Of a DNA stretch of 64,000 nt, positions 53,706-61,662 are shown one piece after another. Made by a program: the position numbers and the translations under genes. The stretch spans positions 2,666,001 to 2,730,000 of the forward strand of contig NC_013946.1 of NCBI RefSeq assembly GCF_000024425.1, in the 5' to 3' direction. Source of the DNA: Meiothermus ruber DSM 1279. GTDB taxonomy: Bacteria > Deinococcota > Deinococci > Deinococcales > Thermaceae. How positions within the stretch are numbered: the first letter of the stretch is position 1; the number at the start of each line of letters is the position of its first letter. The notes below the pieces were generated by a model that had not been told where the DNA came from, made no database searches, and saw nothing but the letters and a program-made list of their open reading frames with translations.

Positions 53706-55040
53706 CTAGGAAAGCAGCATCTCCACGTAGCGGCGGTGGAAGTTGCGCATGTTGGCGTCGGTGAAGTTGAGGCCGTAGGCCACCCCCGGCCCCGGCCAGT
53801 TGGGGTCGGGCTCGAGGGAGAGGCCCATGCGGTAGTTGAGGCGCAGCGTCCGGCCCTGGCTGCTGCTGGCGTTGTGGGCCACGTGGCTCCAGATCTCGGT
53901 GTCGTCCTGCTCGAAGGTGCCCGAGGAACCGAAAAAGCGCAGGTAGGAGTGGCGGGTTTTCTCCTTGAACCACTCCGGCGCGTCCTTTTCCACCAGGGCC
54001 CAGGAGAAGATCTCGATGCGGCCAGGGCCCAGCGGATGCCAGACCCGGAAGGTCAGCATGGGCACGGTGCCCTGGTACTTGTGATCGGGCTTGCGGATGG
54101 GGTTGTGGAAGGAGAAGTTGGGGAAAAGGGTGACCAGCAGGATGCGGGTCTCCTTGGCGGTCTCGAACTGCTCGCGGCTGGGGTAGGAGGCTTTGGAGCG
54201 CTCCATCATCTCCTCGGGGTAGCCCCAGAAGGGCGGCAGCTTGGCCCCCGGCGGGGCACCCACCACCATGCTGCCGTGCCCCTTGCCGGGAATGTGAATC
54301 TGCTCGCCGTACATGGCGTACTTGGCATCCTTGGGGGCGATGCCCAGCTCGATCAGCGAGCGGTGGGTCATGAGGGTGTGGTAGCTGTCGCTGAGGAAGG
54401 TCTCCAGGGCCAGCTTCCAGTCAGTGTTCACCACCCAGCGCTGGGGCGGCCCCAGCACCTCCAGGCCCGCGGGGCTGCGCTTGGTGACGAGCTCGAGGTA
54501 CCAGCGAATCTCGCCCAGCCACTCCTCCAGCGGGGGGGCCTGGGGGTCCAGGTTACCGAAGATCATCCCGTCGAAGACCTCGAGGCGGGGGATGGGGCGA
54601 AGCCCCCACTCGGCCTTATTGAAGCCGGGACCGAAGGCCTCGCGCTCGGCCGGCACCCCCACCAGGCTCCCATCGTTGCGGTAGGTCCAGCCGTGGAAGG
54701 GACAGCGGAAGTGGCTGGCGTTGCCCAGCTCCGCCCGGCAGACCCGCATCCCCCGGTGGCGGCACATATCCAGCAGGGCCCGCACCGCCCCGTCCTCCCC
54801 CCGCACCACGATGTAGGGGTTGTTGGCTACGTAGCGCAGCACGTAATCCCCCGCCTGGGGGATCTCCGACGCATGGGCCATATAGACCCAGGAGCGGCTG
54901 AAAATCTTCTGCTGCTCCAGCTCGAAAAGCTCCGGATCGTTGAAGATCCAGGCCGGCACCAGGCCGTCTTCGATGCCCTCGAGCAGCTCCTCCAGCATCT
55001 GGTTGAGCCGGGGGGAGATCCCGGTTTTGATTCTTGCCAT
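53706..55040 (-). CDS. aromatic ring-hydroxylating dioxygenase, Rieske alpha subunit
   Basis: A 444-residue catalytic subunit. The Rieske 2Fe-2S ligands are C93, H95 (CRHRG) and C113, H116 (CPFHGW). The mononuclear iron site lies in NTDWKLALETFLSDSYHTLMTH, with bridging D218, H221 and H226; a further Asp lies downstream. It adds two oxygens to an aromatic ring. The substrate is not predictable from motifs; benzoate-, salicylate- or cinnamate-type acids are possible. No reductase or ferredoxin gene for electron supply is found in the window. The start ATG at 55040 lies 15 bases after the ABC gene. Confidence 0.92.
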   Translation of the reverse strand: MARIKTGISPRLNQMLEELLEGIEDGLVPAWIFNDPELFELEQQKIFSRSWVYMAHASEIPQAGDYVLRYVANNPYIVVRGEDGAVRALLDMCRHRGMRVCRAELGNASHFRCPFHGWTYRNDGSLVGVPAEREAFGPGFNKAEWGLRPIPRLEVFDGMIFGNLDPQAPPLEEWLGEIRWYLELVTKRSPAGLEVLGPPQRWVVNTDWKLALETFLSDSYHTLMTHRSLIELGIAPKDAKYAMYGEQIHIPGKGHGSMVVGAPPGAKLPPFWGYPEEMMERSKASYPSREQFETAKETRILLVTLFPNFSFHNPIRKPDHKYQGTVPMLTFRVWHPLGPGRIEIFSWALVEKDAPEWFKEKTRHSYLRFFGSSGTFEQDDTEIWSHVAHNASSSQGRTLRLNYRMGLSLEPDPNWPGPGVAYGLNFTDANMRNFHRRYVEMLLS

Positions 55041-55055
55041 CCGCACTCACCTCGC

Positions 55056-56510
55056 TCAGACGCCCAGGTAGCGGTGCAGCACCGCCTGGCTGGCCTCCTG
55101 GGGCCGACCCTCCCAGACCACCTGGCCGTGCTCGAGGATGTAAACCCGGTCGGCCACCGAAAGGGCCATCTGCACGTTCTGCTCGGCCAGTAGCACGGTC
55201 TCACCCTCTGCCTTGAGCGTTCGAATGATCTCGGCCACCTGCCGCACCATCAGGGGGGAGAGCCCCTCGGTGGGCTCGTCCATCAAAACCAGCCGGGGGT
55301 TGCGCAGCAGGGCGCGGGCAATGGCGACCATCTGCTGCTCTCCGCCGGAAAGGGCCCTCGAGGGGTTCCGGCGGCGCTCAGCCAGCCTCGGGAAGACCTC
55401 CAGCACCCGCTCCAGCGTCCAGCGACCCCGCTGACCCCAGGCCGCCATCTGCAGCTCTTCCTCCACGTTCAACCCGTCGAACATCCGCCGGCCCTGGGGC
55501 ACCAGGGCCAGGCCCAGCGCGGCCCGGCGGTGGGGGGGCAGGCGGCCGATCCCCTGGCCCAGGAAAAACACCTCCCCCTCCTGCAAGGGCAGCAGGCCCA
55601 TCAGGGCCGAGAGCAGGGTGGTCTTGCCCATGCCGTTGCGCCCCAGGAGGGCCACCACCTCGCCCTGGGCGACCTCGAGCCGCACCCCCGAGAGCACCTG
55701 CATGGCCCCGTAGCCGGCCCCCACCCCTTCGCTGCGCAGCACCTCCGCGCCTTTGGTCGTGGCCGCCTGGGCTTCTGCGGCCCAGCTGGCCCCCACATAG
55801 ATCTCCTGCACCTGGGGGTTCTGGCGGATCGCCTCCGGCTCGCCCTCGGCAATCACCTGGCCGTAGTGCAGAACCGTGACCCGCTGGGCAAAGCGCAGGG
55901 CGTACTCGAGGTCGTGCTCCACCAGCAGCACGGTCATCCGGGGATCCAGCCCCAAAATGAGCTCCCCAATCCGCTCCCGCTCGGCCCCGGAAAGCCCGGC
56001 CAGGGGCTCGTCCAGCAGCAGCACCGAAGGGTTTTGCACCAGGGCCATGGCGATCTCGAGCTGCCGCTTCTCCCCGTGCGAAAGCTGGCTGGCCACCACA
56101 TGGGCCCGCTCAGCCAGGCCCACCTGCTCCAGCACCCGCTGCACCCCCGGCTCCGGTTTCAGGCGCTGACCAAGGGCGGCGCCCTGACCCTGGGCGGCCT
56201 TCTGGGCCAGGGCCACGTTCTCCCAGACCAGAAGCTCGGGGAAGGCGTTGGAGCGCTGGAAGGTTCGGCCCAGCCCCAGCCGGGCCACCCGCTCCTGGGG
56301 CATCCCGCTCACCTCCCGCCCCTGCAGAAAAACCCGCCCCTGGCTGGGCCGCAGCTCCCCCGCCATCACCTTGAACAGGGTGCTCTTGCCAGCCCCGTTG
56401 GGCCCGATAACCGCCCGCCGTTCACCGGGGGCCACCTCGAGGCTCACCCTGGCCAGGGCCAGAAGCCCCCCAAAGGCCTTGCTAACCTGCTCAACCCTCA
56501 GCGCCTGCAC
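55056..56510 (-). CDS. fused LivG-LivF ABC ATPase
   Basis: A 484-residue protein with two complete ABC domains in one chain. First (LivG-like, about 1-230): Walker A GPNGAGKSTLFKVMAG, signature LSHGEKRQLEIAMAL, Walker B VLLLDEPLAGLSG. Second (LivF-like, about 255-480): Walker A GRNGMGKTTLLSALMG, VPQGRRMFDGLNVEEEL, signature LSGGEQQMVAIARAL, Walker B LVLMDEPTEGLSP. A 25-residue Ala/Thr/Lys-rich linker joins them. In the other Liv system of this window the two are separate genes. The GTG at 56510 follows GGAGGGGGCC and overlaps the LivM stop by 20 bases. Confidence 0.9.
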   Translation of the reverse strand: MQALRVEQVSKAFGGLLALARVSLEVAPGERRAVIGPNGAGKSTLFKVMAGELRPSQGRVFLQGREVSGMPQERVARLGLGRTFQRSNAFPELLVWENVALAQKAAQGQGAALGQRLKPEPGVQRVLEQVGLAERAHVVASQLSHGEKRQLEIAMALVQNPSVLLLDEPLAGLSGAERERIGELILGLDPRMTVLLVEHDLEYALRFAQRVTVLHYGQVIAEGEPEAIRQNPQVQEIYVGASWAAEAQAATTKGAEVLRSEGVGAGYGAMQVLSGVRLEVAQGEVVALLGRNGMGKTTLLSALMGLLPLQEGEVFFLGQGIGRLPPHRRAALGLALVPQGRRMFDGLNVEEELQMAAWGQRGRWTLERVLEVFPRLAERRRNPSRALSGGEQQMVAIARALLRNPRLVLMDEPTEGLSPLMVRQVAEIIRTLKAEGETVLLAEQNVQMALSVADRVYILEHGQVVWEGRPQEASQAVLHRYLGV

Positions 56511-57447
56511 GGCCCCCTCCCAGACGGCGTTCCAGCAGGGGCCACAGCCCCTCGCGGGCAAACAACACGGTCAGCACCAGCAAACTACCCACAAACAACC
56601 CCCACAGATCGGTAAACGAGCTGACCCAGGCCTGCACGAAGGTGTAGAGCAAAGCTCCAAAGACCGCCCCCCAGAGGCCCCGGCTGCCGCCCAGCAGCAC
56701 CATGACCATCAGGGTGGCCGAGGTCAGCCAGAAGAGGTCGTGGGGGCTGATGAAGCTGCGGTGCAGGGCCAGCCCGCTGCCAGCCAGGCCGGTGAGCGCG
56801 GCGGTGAGCAGGTACAAGGAGAGCTTGTAGTAAAAGGTGGGCACCCCCAGGGAGCGGATTTTTTCCTCGTTCTGCCGGATGGCCTCGAGGGTCTTGCCAT
56901 ACGGGGTCTGCAACAGTGCGCGCAAACCACCCACCGCAGCCAGCAGCACCCCCACCGCCACCAGGTGCAGCAGCACCGGGTGGATGGAGAGTCCGGAGAG
57001 GCTCAGCCCATCATCCCCCCCAGTGAGGCCGGTCCATTTGTGGGCCGCCGAGTAGACCATCTGCCCAAAGGCCAGGGTCAGCATCAGGATGAAGATGCCA
57101 TGGGTGCGGAAAACCAGCAGACCGGTCAGCAGGGCCAGCAGGGCCGCCGCCAGAGGGGCGAGTAGCAAGGCCAGCCCCAGAGGAAGCCCGGCCTTCAGGG
57201 CCAGGCCGACCGTGTAAGCCCCAAGCCCCAAAAAGGCGGCCTGGCCCAGCGAAGGCACCCCGCCGTGGCCCAGCAGCAGGCTCAGGGCCACCGCAGCCAG
57301 GCCCAGCAGGGCCGCTTCCGTCGCCAGGTACAGCGGATAGCCCCCCAGGGCCAGCGGCAACAGGAGCAGCCCCACCAGCCCCCAGCGCAGCAGGCCCTGC
57401 CGCCCGTTGCTTCCCGCCCGGGCTTCACGCGACAGCTCGGCCATCAT
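56491..57447 (-). CDS. LivM-like ABC permease of the aromatic gene group
   Basis: A 318-residue membrane protein with about nine helices and the LivM pattern: SLLLGHGGVPSLGQAAFLGLGAYTVG, FRTHGIFILMLTLAFGQMVY, and LTSATLMVMVLLGGSRGLWGAVFGALLY at the end. It is probably the pore subunit for uptake of an aromatic acid. It overlaps the LivH-like gene by four bases. Confidence 0.9.
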   Translation of the reverse strand: MMAELSREARAGSNGRQGLLRWGLVGLLLLPLALGGYPLYLATEAALLGLAAVALSLLLGHGGVPSLGQAAFLGLGAYTVGLALKAGLPLGLALLLAPLAAALLALLTGLLVFRTHGIFILMLTLAFGQMVYSAAHKWTGLTGGDDGLSLSGLSIHPVLLHLVAVGVLLAAVGGLRALLQTPYGKTLEAIRQNEEKIRSLGVPTFYYKLSLYLLTAALTGLAGSGLALHRSFISPHDLFWLTSATLMVMVLLGGSRGLWGAVFGALLYTFVQAWVSSFTDLWGLFVGSLLVLTVLFAREGLWPLLERRLGGGRAGAEG

Positions 57448-58307
57448 GCCATCCTCCTACCCAAAAGGCCCTCGGGCTTCAGGGCCAGCACCAGGGCCAT
57501 CAAAGCAAAGATCAGGAACATCGCCAACTGGGGCAGGAACAGCCGCCCGAAGCCGTCCACCAAACCCACCAGGATGGCCCCCCAGAAGGCCCCCTCAATG
57601 CGCCCCAGGCCGCCAATCACCACCACGATCAGCGCAAACAGGGTCATCTGGGCGTCCAGGCCGGGGGCCAGGGCGATCATGGGGGCCCCCACCACCCCGC
57701 CCAGCCCGGCCAGGGCCGTGCCGATCCCGAAGGTGAGCAGGCTCACCCGGGCGGGCTGGATGCCCAGGGTGCTGGCCATGCCGGGGTCGGCGGTGACCGC
57801 CCGCACCTGCACGCCGAAGGGGGTTCTGGCTAGCAGCAGACGCACCAGGAGGAATAAAAGCACCCCCATCGCCAGCACGAACAGCGGGTACTTGGGGTAG
57901 ATGAACGAGCCCAGGAAAAGCGGCCCCGCCAGCTCGGCGGGAGGCGGCACGGAGCGGATGGCCGCGCCAAAGAAGGCCCGCAGCAGGTCGGCCAGGATGA
58001 AGCCCAGGCCGATGGTGATCAAGACCTGCTCGAGCTCCCGTCCGTGCAAACCCCGCAAGAGAAAGCGTTCCACCAAGACCCCCAGGAGGCCCACCAGCAG
58101 CGGCACCAGCACCAGCGCCAGCCAGAAGCTGCCCAGGCTGGCCCCCAGGGCCAGCCCCAGGTAAGCCCCCAGCAGGTAAAAGGCCCCATGGGCCAGGTTG
58201 ACCACCCGGGCCACCCCAAAGATCAGGGAGAGGCCCAGGGCCAGCAGGAAGAGCAGCATGGCAAAGGCCAGGCTGTTGAGCAGTTGGGTGAGCAGGAGCA
58301 ACAGCAT
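57444..58307 (-). CDS. LivH-like ABC permease of the aromatic gene group
   Basis: A 287-residue membrane protein of the LivH type, with LNSLAFAMLLFLLALGLSLIFGVARVVNLAHGAFYLLGAY at the start, the EAA-like loop ASTLGIQPARVSLLTFGIGTAL and LIVVVIGGLGRIEGAFWGAIL. It lies two bases after the SBP gene. Confidence 0.9.
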   Translation of the reverse strand: MLLLLLTQLLNSLAFAMLLFLLALGLSLIFGVARVVNLAHGAFYLLGAYLGLALGASLGSFWLALVLVPLLVGLLGVLVERFLLRGLHGRELEQVLITIGLGFILADLLRAFFGAAIRSVPPPAELAGPLFLGSFIYPKYPLFVLAMGVLLFLLVRLLLARTPFGVQVRAVTADPGMASTLGIQPARVSLLTFGIGTALAGLGGVVGAPMIALAPGLDAQMTLFALIVVVIGGLGRIEGAFWGAILVGLVDGFGRLFLPQLAMFLIFALMALVLALKPEGLLGRRMA

Positions 58308-58309
58308 GC

Positions 58310-59497
58310 TTACTTACCAGGGTCGCGGATGGTGCCCAGGTCGGCCAGCAGGCGGTTGGTCAGCACCCCATCGATGCGGGCTACTTCCCGGGCGTAGACG
58401 TGCTGGGTGACGTTGTTGGTCTCCGGATCCATCTGCACAAAGCCCCGCGGGCTGATTATTTTCGCGCTCTCAATGGCCCCAAGCAGCCGCTGGCGGTTGC
58501 TCAAATCGCCCTGCACGGTGTTGATAGCGTCCACGATAAACTGCATGGCGTCGTAGCCCCGCACGGCAAAGTGGTTGGGCACCGCGTTGAATTTCTGCCG
58601 GTAGGCCTGGATGAACTCCCGGTTGGCGCTGTTGTTCAGGGTATAGACCCAGTGGTCGGCGCTCTTGGCCCCCAAAGCGGCATCCCCGATGGCCTCGAGC
58701 ACGTTCTCATCGGTTACCTCGCCGCTTACCGCAAGCTGAATGCTGCGGTTGAGGCCAAACTGGATGAACTGGCGCAGGAAGATGACCGCATCGCTACCGG
58801 AAAGCACCGCGTGCACCGCTTCCGGGCGGGCCGCGGCGATGCGCGAGATCACCGCGCTGTAGTCGGTGCTGCCCAGGGGGGTGTACAGCTCGGCCACCGG
58901 CTCCCCGCCGGCCTGCAGGAAGCCCTCTTTGAAGGCGGCGGTAGCTTCTTTACCGAAGGCGTAGTCCAGGGCCAGCAAAAAGACCTTTTTCCCGACGTTG
59001 CGGGCCACCCAGGGGCCCATGGGGTAGTGCTGCTGCCAGGCGCTGATGGAGGTGCGGAAGATGTAGGGGCTCCGGCGTTCGCGGGTGATGCCGTTGGCCG
59101 CGGCGTTGGCGATGACCAGGGGAATCTGCCGCTCGTGCACGTAGTCCCGGATGCCGTAGGCCGAGGACGAAAGGATAATGCCGCTCAGCAGGTTGACGCG
59201 ATCCTGCTCGACCAGCTTGCGCACCTTGCGCACCGCCACCGCGGGATCGGCCTCCTCGTCCTCTTTCAAGAGCTGGATGCGCCGGCCCCCCGCCTGGTAG
59301 CCCACTTTTTCCAGGTAGAGCTCCATCCCGCGGGTGATCTCCTGGCCCAGCCGGGCGTATGGCCCCGAGTAGGAGAGCACCACCCCGATGCGGATGGGTT
59401 CCTGCTGGGCCAGGCTGAAGGAAAAGCGGCTTGAGGCTGCCAGCCCCGCTAGCCCGAGCCCTGCCTTGATCAACTGCCTGCGACGTATTGTGGCCAT
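58310..59497 (-). CDS. Liv-type substrate-binding protein with Tat signal
   Basis: A 395-residue type I periplasmic binding protein. The N-terminus MATIRRRQLIKAGLGLAGLA is a twin-arginine signal, unlike the Sec signal of LivJ. Mature motifs are PIRIGVVLSYSGPYARLGQEITRGMELYL, LLSGIILSSSAYGIRDYV, and a C-terminal YDAMQFIVDAI block. It is the first gene of the aromatic group and likely captures an aromatic acid. The ATG at 59497 follows GGAGG. Confidence 0.88.
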   Translation of the reverse strand: MATIRRRQLIKAGLGLAGLAASSRFSFSLAQQEPIRIGVVLSYSGPYARLGQEITRGMELYLEKVGYQAGGRRIQLLKEDEEADPAVAVRKVRKLVEQDRVNLLSGIILSSSAYGIRDYVHERQIPLVIANAAANGITRERRSPYIFRTSISAWQQHYPMGPWVARNVGKKVFLLALDYAFGKEATAAFKEGFLQAGGEPVAELYTPLGSTDYSAVISRIAAARPEAVHAVLSGSDAVIFLRQFIQFGLNRSIQLAVSGEVTDENVLEAIGDAALGAKSADHWVYTLNNSANREFIQAYRQKFNAVPNHFAVRGYDAMQFIVDAINTVQGDLSNRQRLLGAIESAKIISPRGFVQMDPETNNVTQHVYAREVARIDGVLTNRLLADLGTIRDPGK

Positions 59498-59557
59498 TTT
59501 GACCTCCCTGCTTTTTTGCTTGTACCAGTGCCGCCAGCTTAGCAAATGGTCAGCCAG

Positions 59558-59575
59558 ATTGTCAACAATCTTGTA
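59558..59575 (-). promoter_or_regulatory. 18-bp inverted-repeat motif, copy 2, with SBP promoter
   Basis: The same motif as at 51661-51678 (ATTGTCAACAAT-n-TTGTA). On the minus strand TTGACA inside it can serve as -35, with TAAGCT 18 bp downstream as -10. A regulator bound here would cover the -35 region. Confidence 0.7.
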
Positions 59576-59608
59576 AACCCTAAGCCGACGCCGGTACTAA
59601 AAGCCCTG

Positions 59609-59652
59609 CGCTTGTTCGTATAGCGAACATATATACACCTTGCGAACAAGCG
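59609..59652 (+). promoter_or_regulatory. IclR-type operator with three CGAAC half-sites
   Basis: A palindrome GTTCG-TATAG-CGAAC (59614-59628) is followed by a third CGAAC (59643-59647), 19 bp on. The outer arms CGCTTGTTCG (59609-59618) and CGAACAAGCG (59643-59652) are a perfect 10-bp inverted repeat. The layout resembles the PcaU/PobR operators (palindrome plus direct repeat), and the core resembles the PcaR box GTTCGATAATCGCAC. Confidence 0.7.
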
Positions 59653-59657
59653 TATGC

Positions 59658-59663
59658 TACACT
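59658..59663 (+). promoter_or_regulatory. leaderless-type -10 box TACACT of the pca operon
   Basis: TACACT, 7 nt, then the ATG at 59671. It sits 6 bp after the last operator half-site, so the regulator would touch the promoter. Confidence 0.5.
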
Positions 59664-59670
59664 AGCCGAC

Positions 59671-60474
59671 ATGAACCTGCAAGCGCCCCCGATCCCGGAA
59701 GAGGCCGATACAGCCCCGGAGGAGCGATTTTTCGTGGAGGCGCTGGCTCGAGGCCTGGCGGTGATGCGCAGCTTCGACCAGCAGCACGAGCGCCTGACCA
59801 TCAGCGAGGTGGCCCGGCGCACCGAGCTCAACCGGGCCACCGCCCGCCGCTTTTTACTCACCCTGCAGGCCCTGGGCTACGTCGCCAGCGACGGCAAGTT
59901 TTTCTGGCTCACCCCCAAGGTGCTCAGCCTGGGCCATGCCTATCTGTCCTCTACCCCTTTGCCCCGGCTCCTGCAGCCGGTGCTGGAGCAGGTGAGCGAG
60001 GAGCTGCACGAGTCCTGCTCGGCCAGCATCCTGGAGGACGGCGAGATCGTCTACATCGCCCGCGCCGCCACCCGCCGGGTGATCTCCATCGGGCTGGGGG
60101 TGGGCAGCCGCCTGCCCGCCTACTGCACCTCGATGGGGCGGGTGCTGCTGGCGGCCCTGGAGGCGGATCAGCTCAGGGCCTACCTGGACAGTACGCCCCT
60201 GCTGCCGCTCACCCCCTACACCCTGACCGACCCGGAGCGGCTCCGGGCCGAGCTGGAGCGGGTGCGGGCACAGGGCTACGCCCTGGTGGATCAGGAGCTG
60301 GAACTGGGCCTGCGCTCGATTGCGGTGCCGGTGCGCAACGCCCGCGGGCGGGTGCTGGCCGCCATGAACGTAGGAGTACAGGCCGGGCGGGTGAGTCGAG
60401 AGGAGATGCTCGAGCGCTTTTTACCGGTGTTGCAGCACGCCGCCCAGGGGCTCACACCGTTGCTGGGGATATGA
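59671..60474 (+). CDS. IclR-family regulator (PcaR/PobR-like)
   Basis: A 267-residue regulator: helix-turn-helix ERLTISEVARRTELNRATARRFLLTLQALGYV, then the IclR effector domain (ASILEDGEIVYIARAATRRVISIGLGVGSRLPAYCTSMGRVLLA, LGLRSIAVPVRNARGRVLAAMNVGVQ). The strong match to PcaR/PcaU-type proteins and the adjacent pcaDCHGB genes suggest it responds to protocatechuate, 4-hydroxybenzoate or beta-ketoadipate. The three-half-site operator is in its own promoter, so it controls itself and the genes behind it, and maybe the divergent SBP operon. Confidence 0.9.
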   Translation: MNLQAPPIPEEADTAPEERFFVEALARGLAVMRSFDQQHERLTISEVARRTELNRATARRFLLTLQALGYVASDGKFFWLTPKVLSLGHAYLSSTPLPRLLQPVLEQVSEELHESCSASILEDGEIVYIARAATRRVISIGLGVGSRLPAYCTSMGRVLLAALEADQLRAYLDSTPLLPLTPYTLTDPERLRAELERVRAQGYALVDQELELGLRSIAVPVRNARGRVLAAMNVGVQAGRVSREEMLERFLPVLQHAAQGLTPLLGI

Positions 60475-61271
60475 ACATGGCTTCTTTTGCAGCTTTGCAT
60501 CACCTGACCTTGCACTACCGGCTCGAGGGCGAGGGCACCCCCACCCTGGTCTTCCTCAACTCGCTGGGCAGCGACCTGCGCATCTGGGACGGGGTGGTGG
60601 CCTCGCTGGAAGGGCGCTACCGGGTGCTCCGCTACGACCTGCGGGGCCACGGCCTCTCCGACGCGCCGGTGGGGCCTTACACCCTGGAGGATCACAGCGC
60701 CGATCTCCTGGCGCTGCTGGCGCACCTGGGCGTCCCCCGGGCGGTGCTGGTGGGTATCTCGGTGGGGGGGCTGATTGCCCTGGATCTGGCCCGGCGCCAG
60801 CCGGAGCGGGTCGAGGCCCTGGTGCTGTGCGATACCGGGGCCCGCATCGGCAGCCAGGACTCCTGGAACGAACGGATCGCCGCCATCCAGCATAAAGGGC
60901 TGCCGGAGGTGGCCCGTACGGTCATCGCCCGTTGGTTTACGGAGGATTTCTTTGTGCAGCGCAAGGCCGAGGCCGCCGGCTACTACAACATGCTGAGCCG
61001 CACCCCGGTAGAGGGGTATCTGGGCACCTGCGCGGCCTTGCGCGATGGCGACCTGCGCCCCTGGCTCCGCAGCATCCGGGCGCCGGCCCTGGTGCTGTGC
61101 GGCGAGCTGGATAAGGCCACCCCGCCCGAGCTTTCACAGGAACTGGCGCAGGGGTTGGGGGCCCGGCTCGAGCTGATCCCCCAAACCGCCCACCTGCCCT
61201 GCGTCGAGGCCCCTGCGCTGGTGGGGCAGCACATCCGTAGCTTTCTGAAGGAGTTGGGTTATGACCGATAG
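60471..61271 (+). CDS. pcaD: 3-oxoadipate enol-lactonase
   Basis: A 266-residue alpha/beta hydrolase that opens beta-ketoadipate enol-lactone to beta-ketoadipate. Nucleophile elbow GISVGG, catalytic Asp region CGELDKATPPE and His in QTAHLPCVEAP. LRIWDGVV and RYDLRGHGLS are typical of PcaD. The ATG at 60471 overlaps the regulator stop (ATGA); a second ATG at 60477 is possible. Confidence 0.9.
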   Translation: MNMASFAALHHLTLHYRLEGEGTPTLVFLNSLGSDLRIWDGVVASLEGRYRVLRYDLRGHGLSDAPVGPYTLEDHSADLLALLAHLGVPRAVLVGISVGGLIALDLARRQPERVEALVLCDTGARIGSQDSWNERIAAIQHKGLPEVARTVIARWFTEDFFVQRKAEAAGYYNMLSRTPVEGYLGTCAALRDGDLRPWLRSIRAPALVLCGELDKATPPELSQELAQGLGARLELIPQTAHLPCVEAPALVGQHIRSFLKELGYDR

Positions 61272-61662
61272 ATATCAGCAGGGCATGAAAACCCGCCGTG
61301 CAGTGCTGGGGGAGGCCCACGTCGAACGGGCTGAAGCCGAAAAAACCCAGTTCGACGCGGATTTCCAGCAGTTCATCACCGAGTACGCCTGGGGTGCGGT
61401 GTGGACGCGGGAGGGCCTCGAGCGCAAGACCCGCCACCTCATCACCCTGGCCCTGCTGGCCGCCCTGGGCCACGAGCACGAGCTGGCTATGCACATCCGG
61501 GCCACCGCCCGCACCGGCCTGAGCCCCGACGAGGTACGGGAGGCCTTGCTACAGGTGGCAGTCTACGCGGGGGTTCCCGCTGCCAACCGCGCCTTTGCGG
61601 TGGCTAAGCACACTTACGTGGAGATGGGGCTGCTCGCGCCCCAAGGAGGAAGCCATGAGTGA
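61261..61662 (+). CDS. pcaC: 4-carboxymuconolactone decarboxylase
   Basis: A 133-residue helical protein that removes CO2 from gamma-carboxymuconolactone. The family block is VWTREGLERKTRHLITLALLAALGHEHELAMHIRATARTGLSPDEVREALLQVAVYAGVPAANRAF, with the catalytic Glu and His region. It overlaps pcaD by 11 bases. It is a separate protein, not the PcaDC (PcaL) fusion known in actinobacteria. Confidence 0.94.
   Translation: MTDRYQQGMKTRRAVLGEAHVERAEAEKTQFDADFQQFITEYAWGAVWTREGLERKTRHLITLALLAALGHEHELAMHIRATARTGLSPDEVREALLQVAVYAGVPAANRAFAVAKHTYVEMGLLAPQGGSHE

Noticed and set aside
53094-55193. A 699-codon open frame on the plus strand opposite the Rieske genes
   Set aside because: Its low-complexity His/Gly/Val-rich sequence mirrors the codon bias of the opposite strand; the Rieske alpha and beta genes explain the region.
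59640-60470. N-terminal extension of the PcaD frame through the IclR gene
   Set aside because: The alpha/beta hydrolase fold begins only at 60471, where an ATGA overlap with the regulator gives a natural start.
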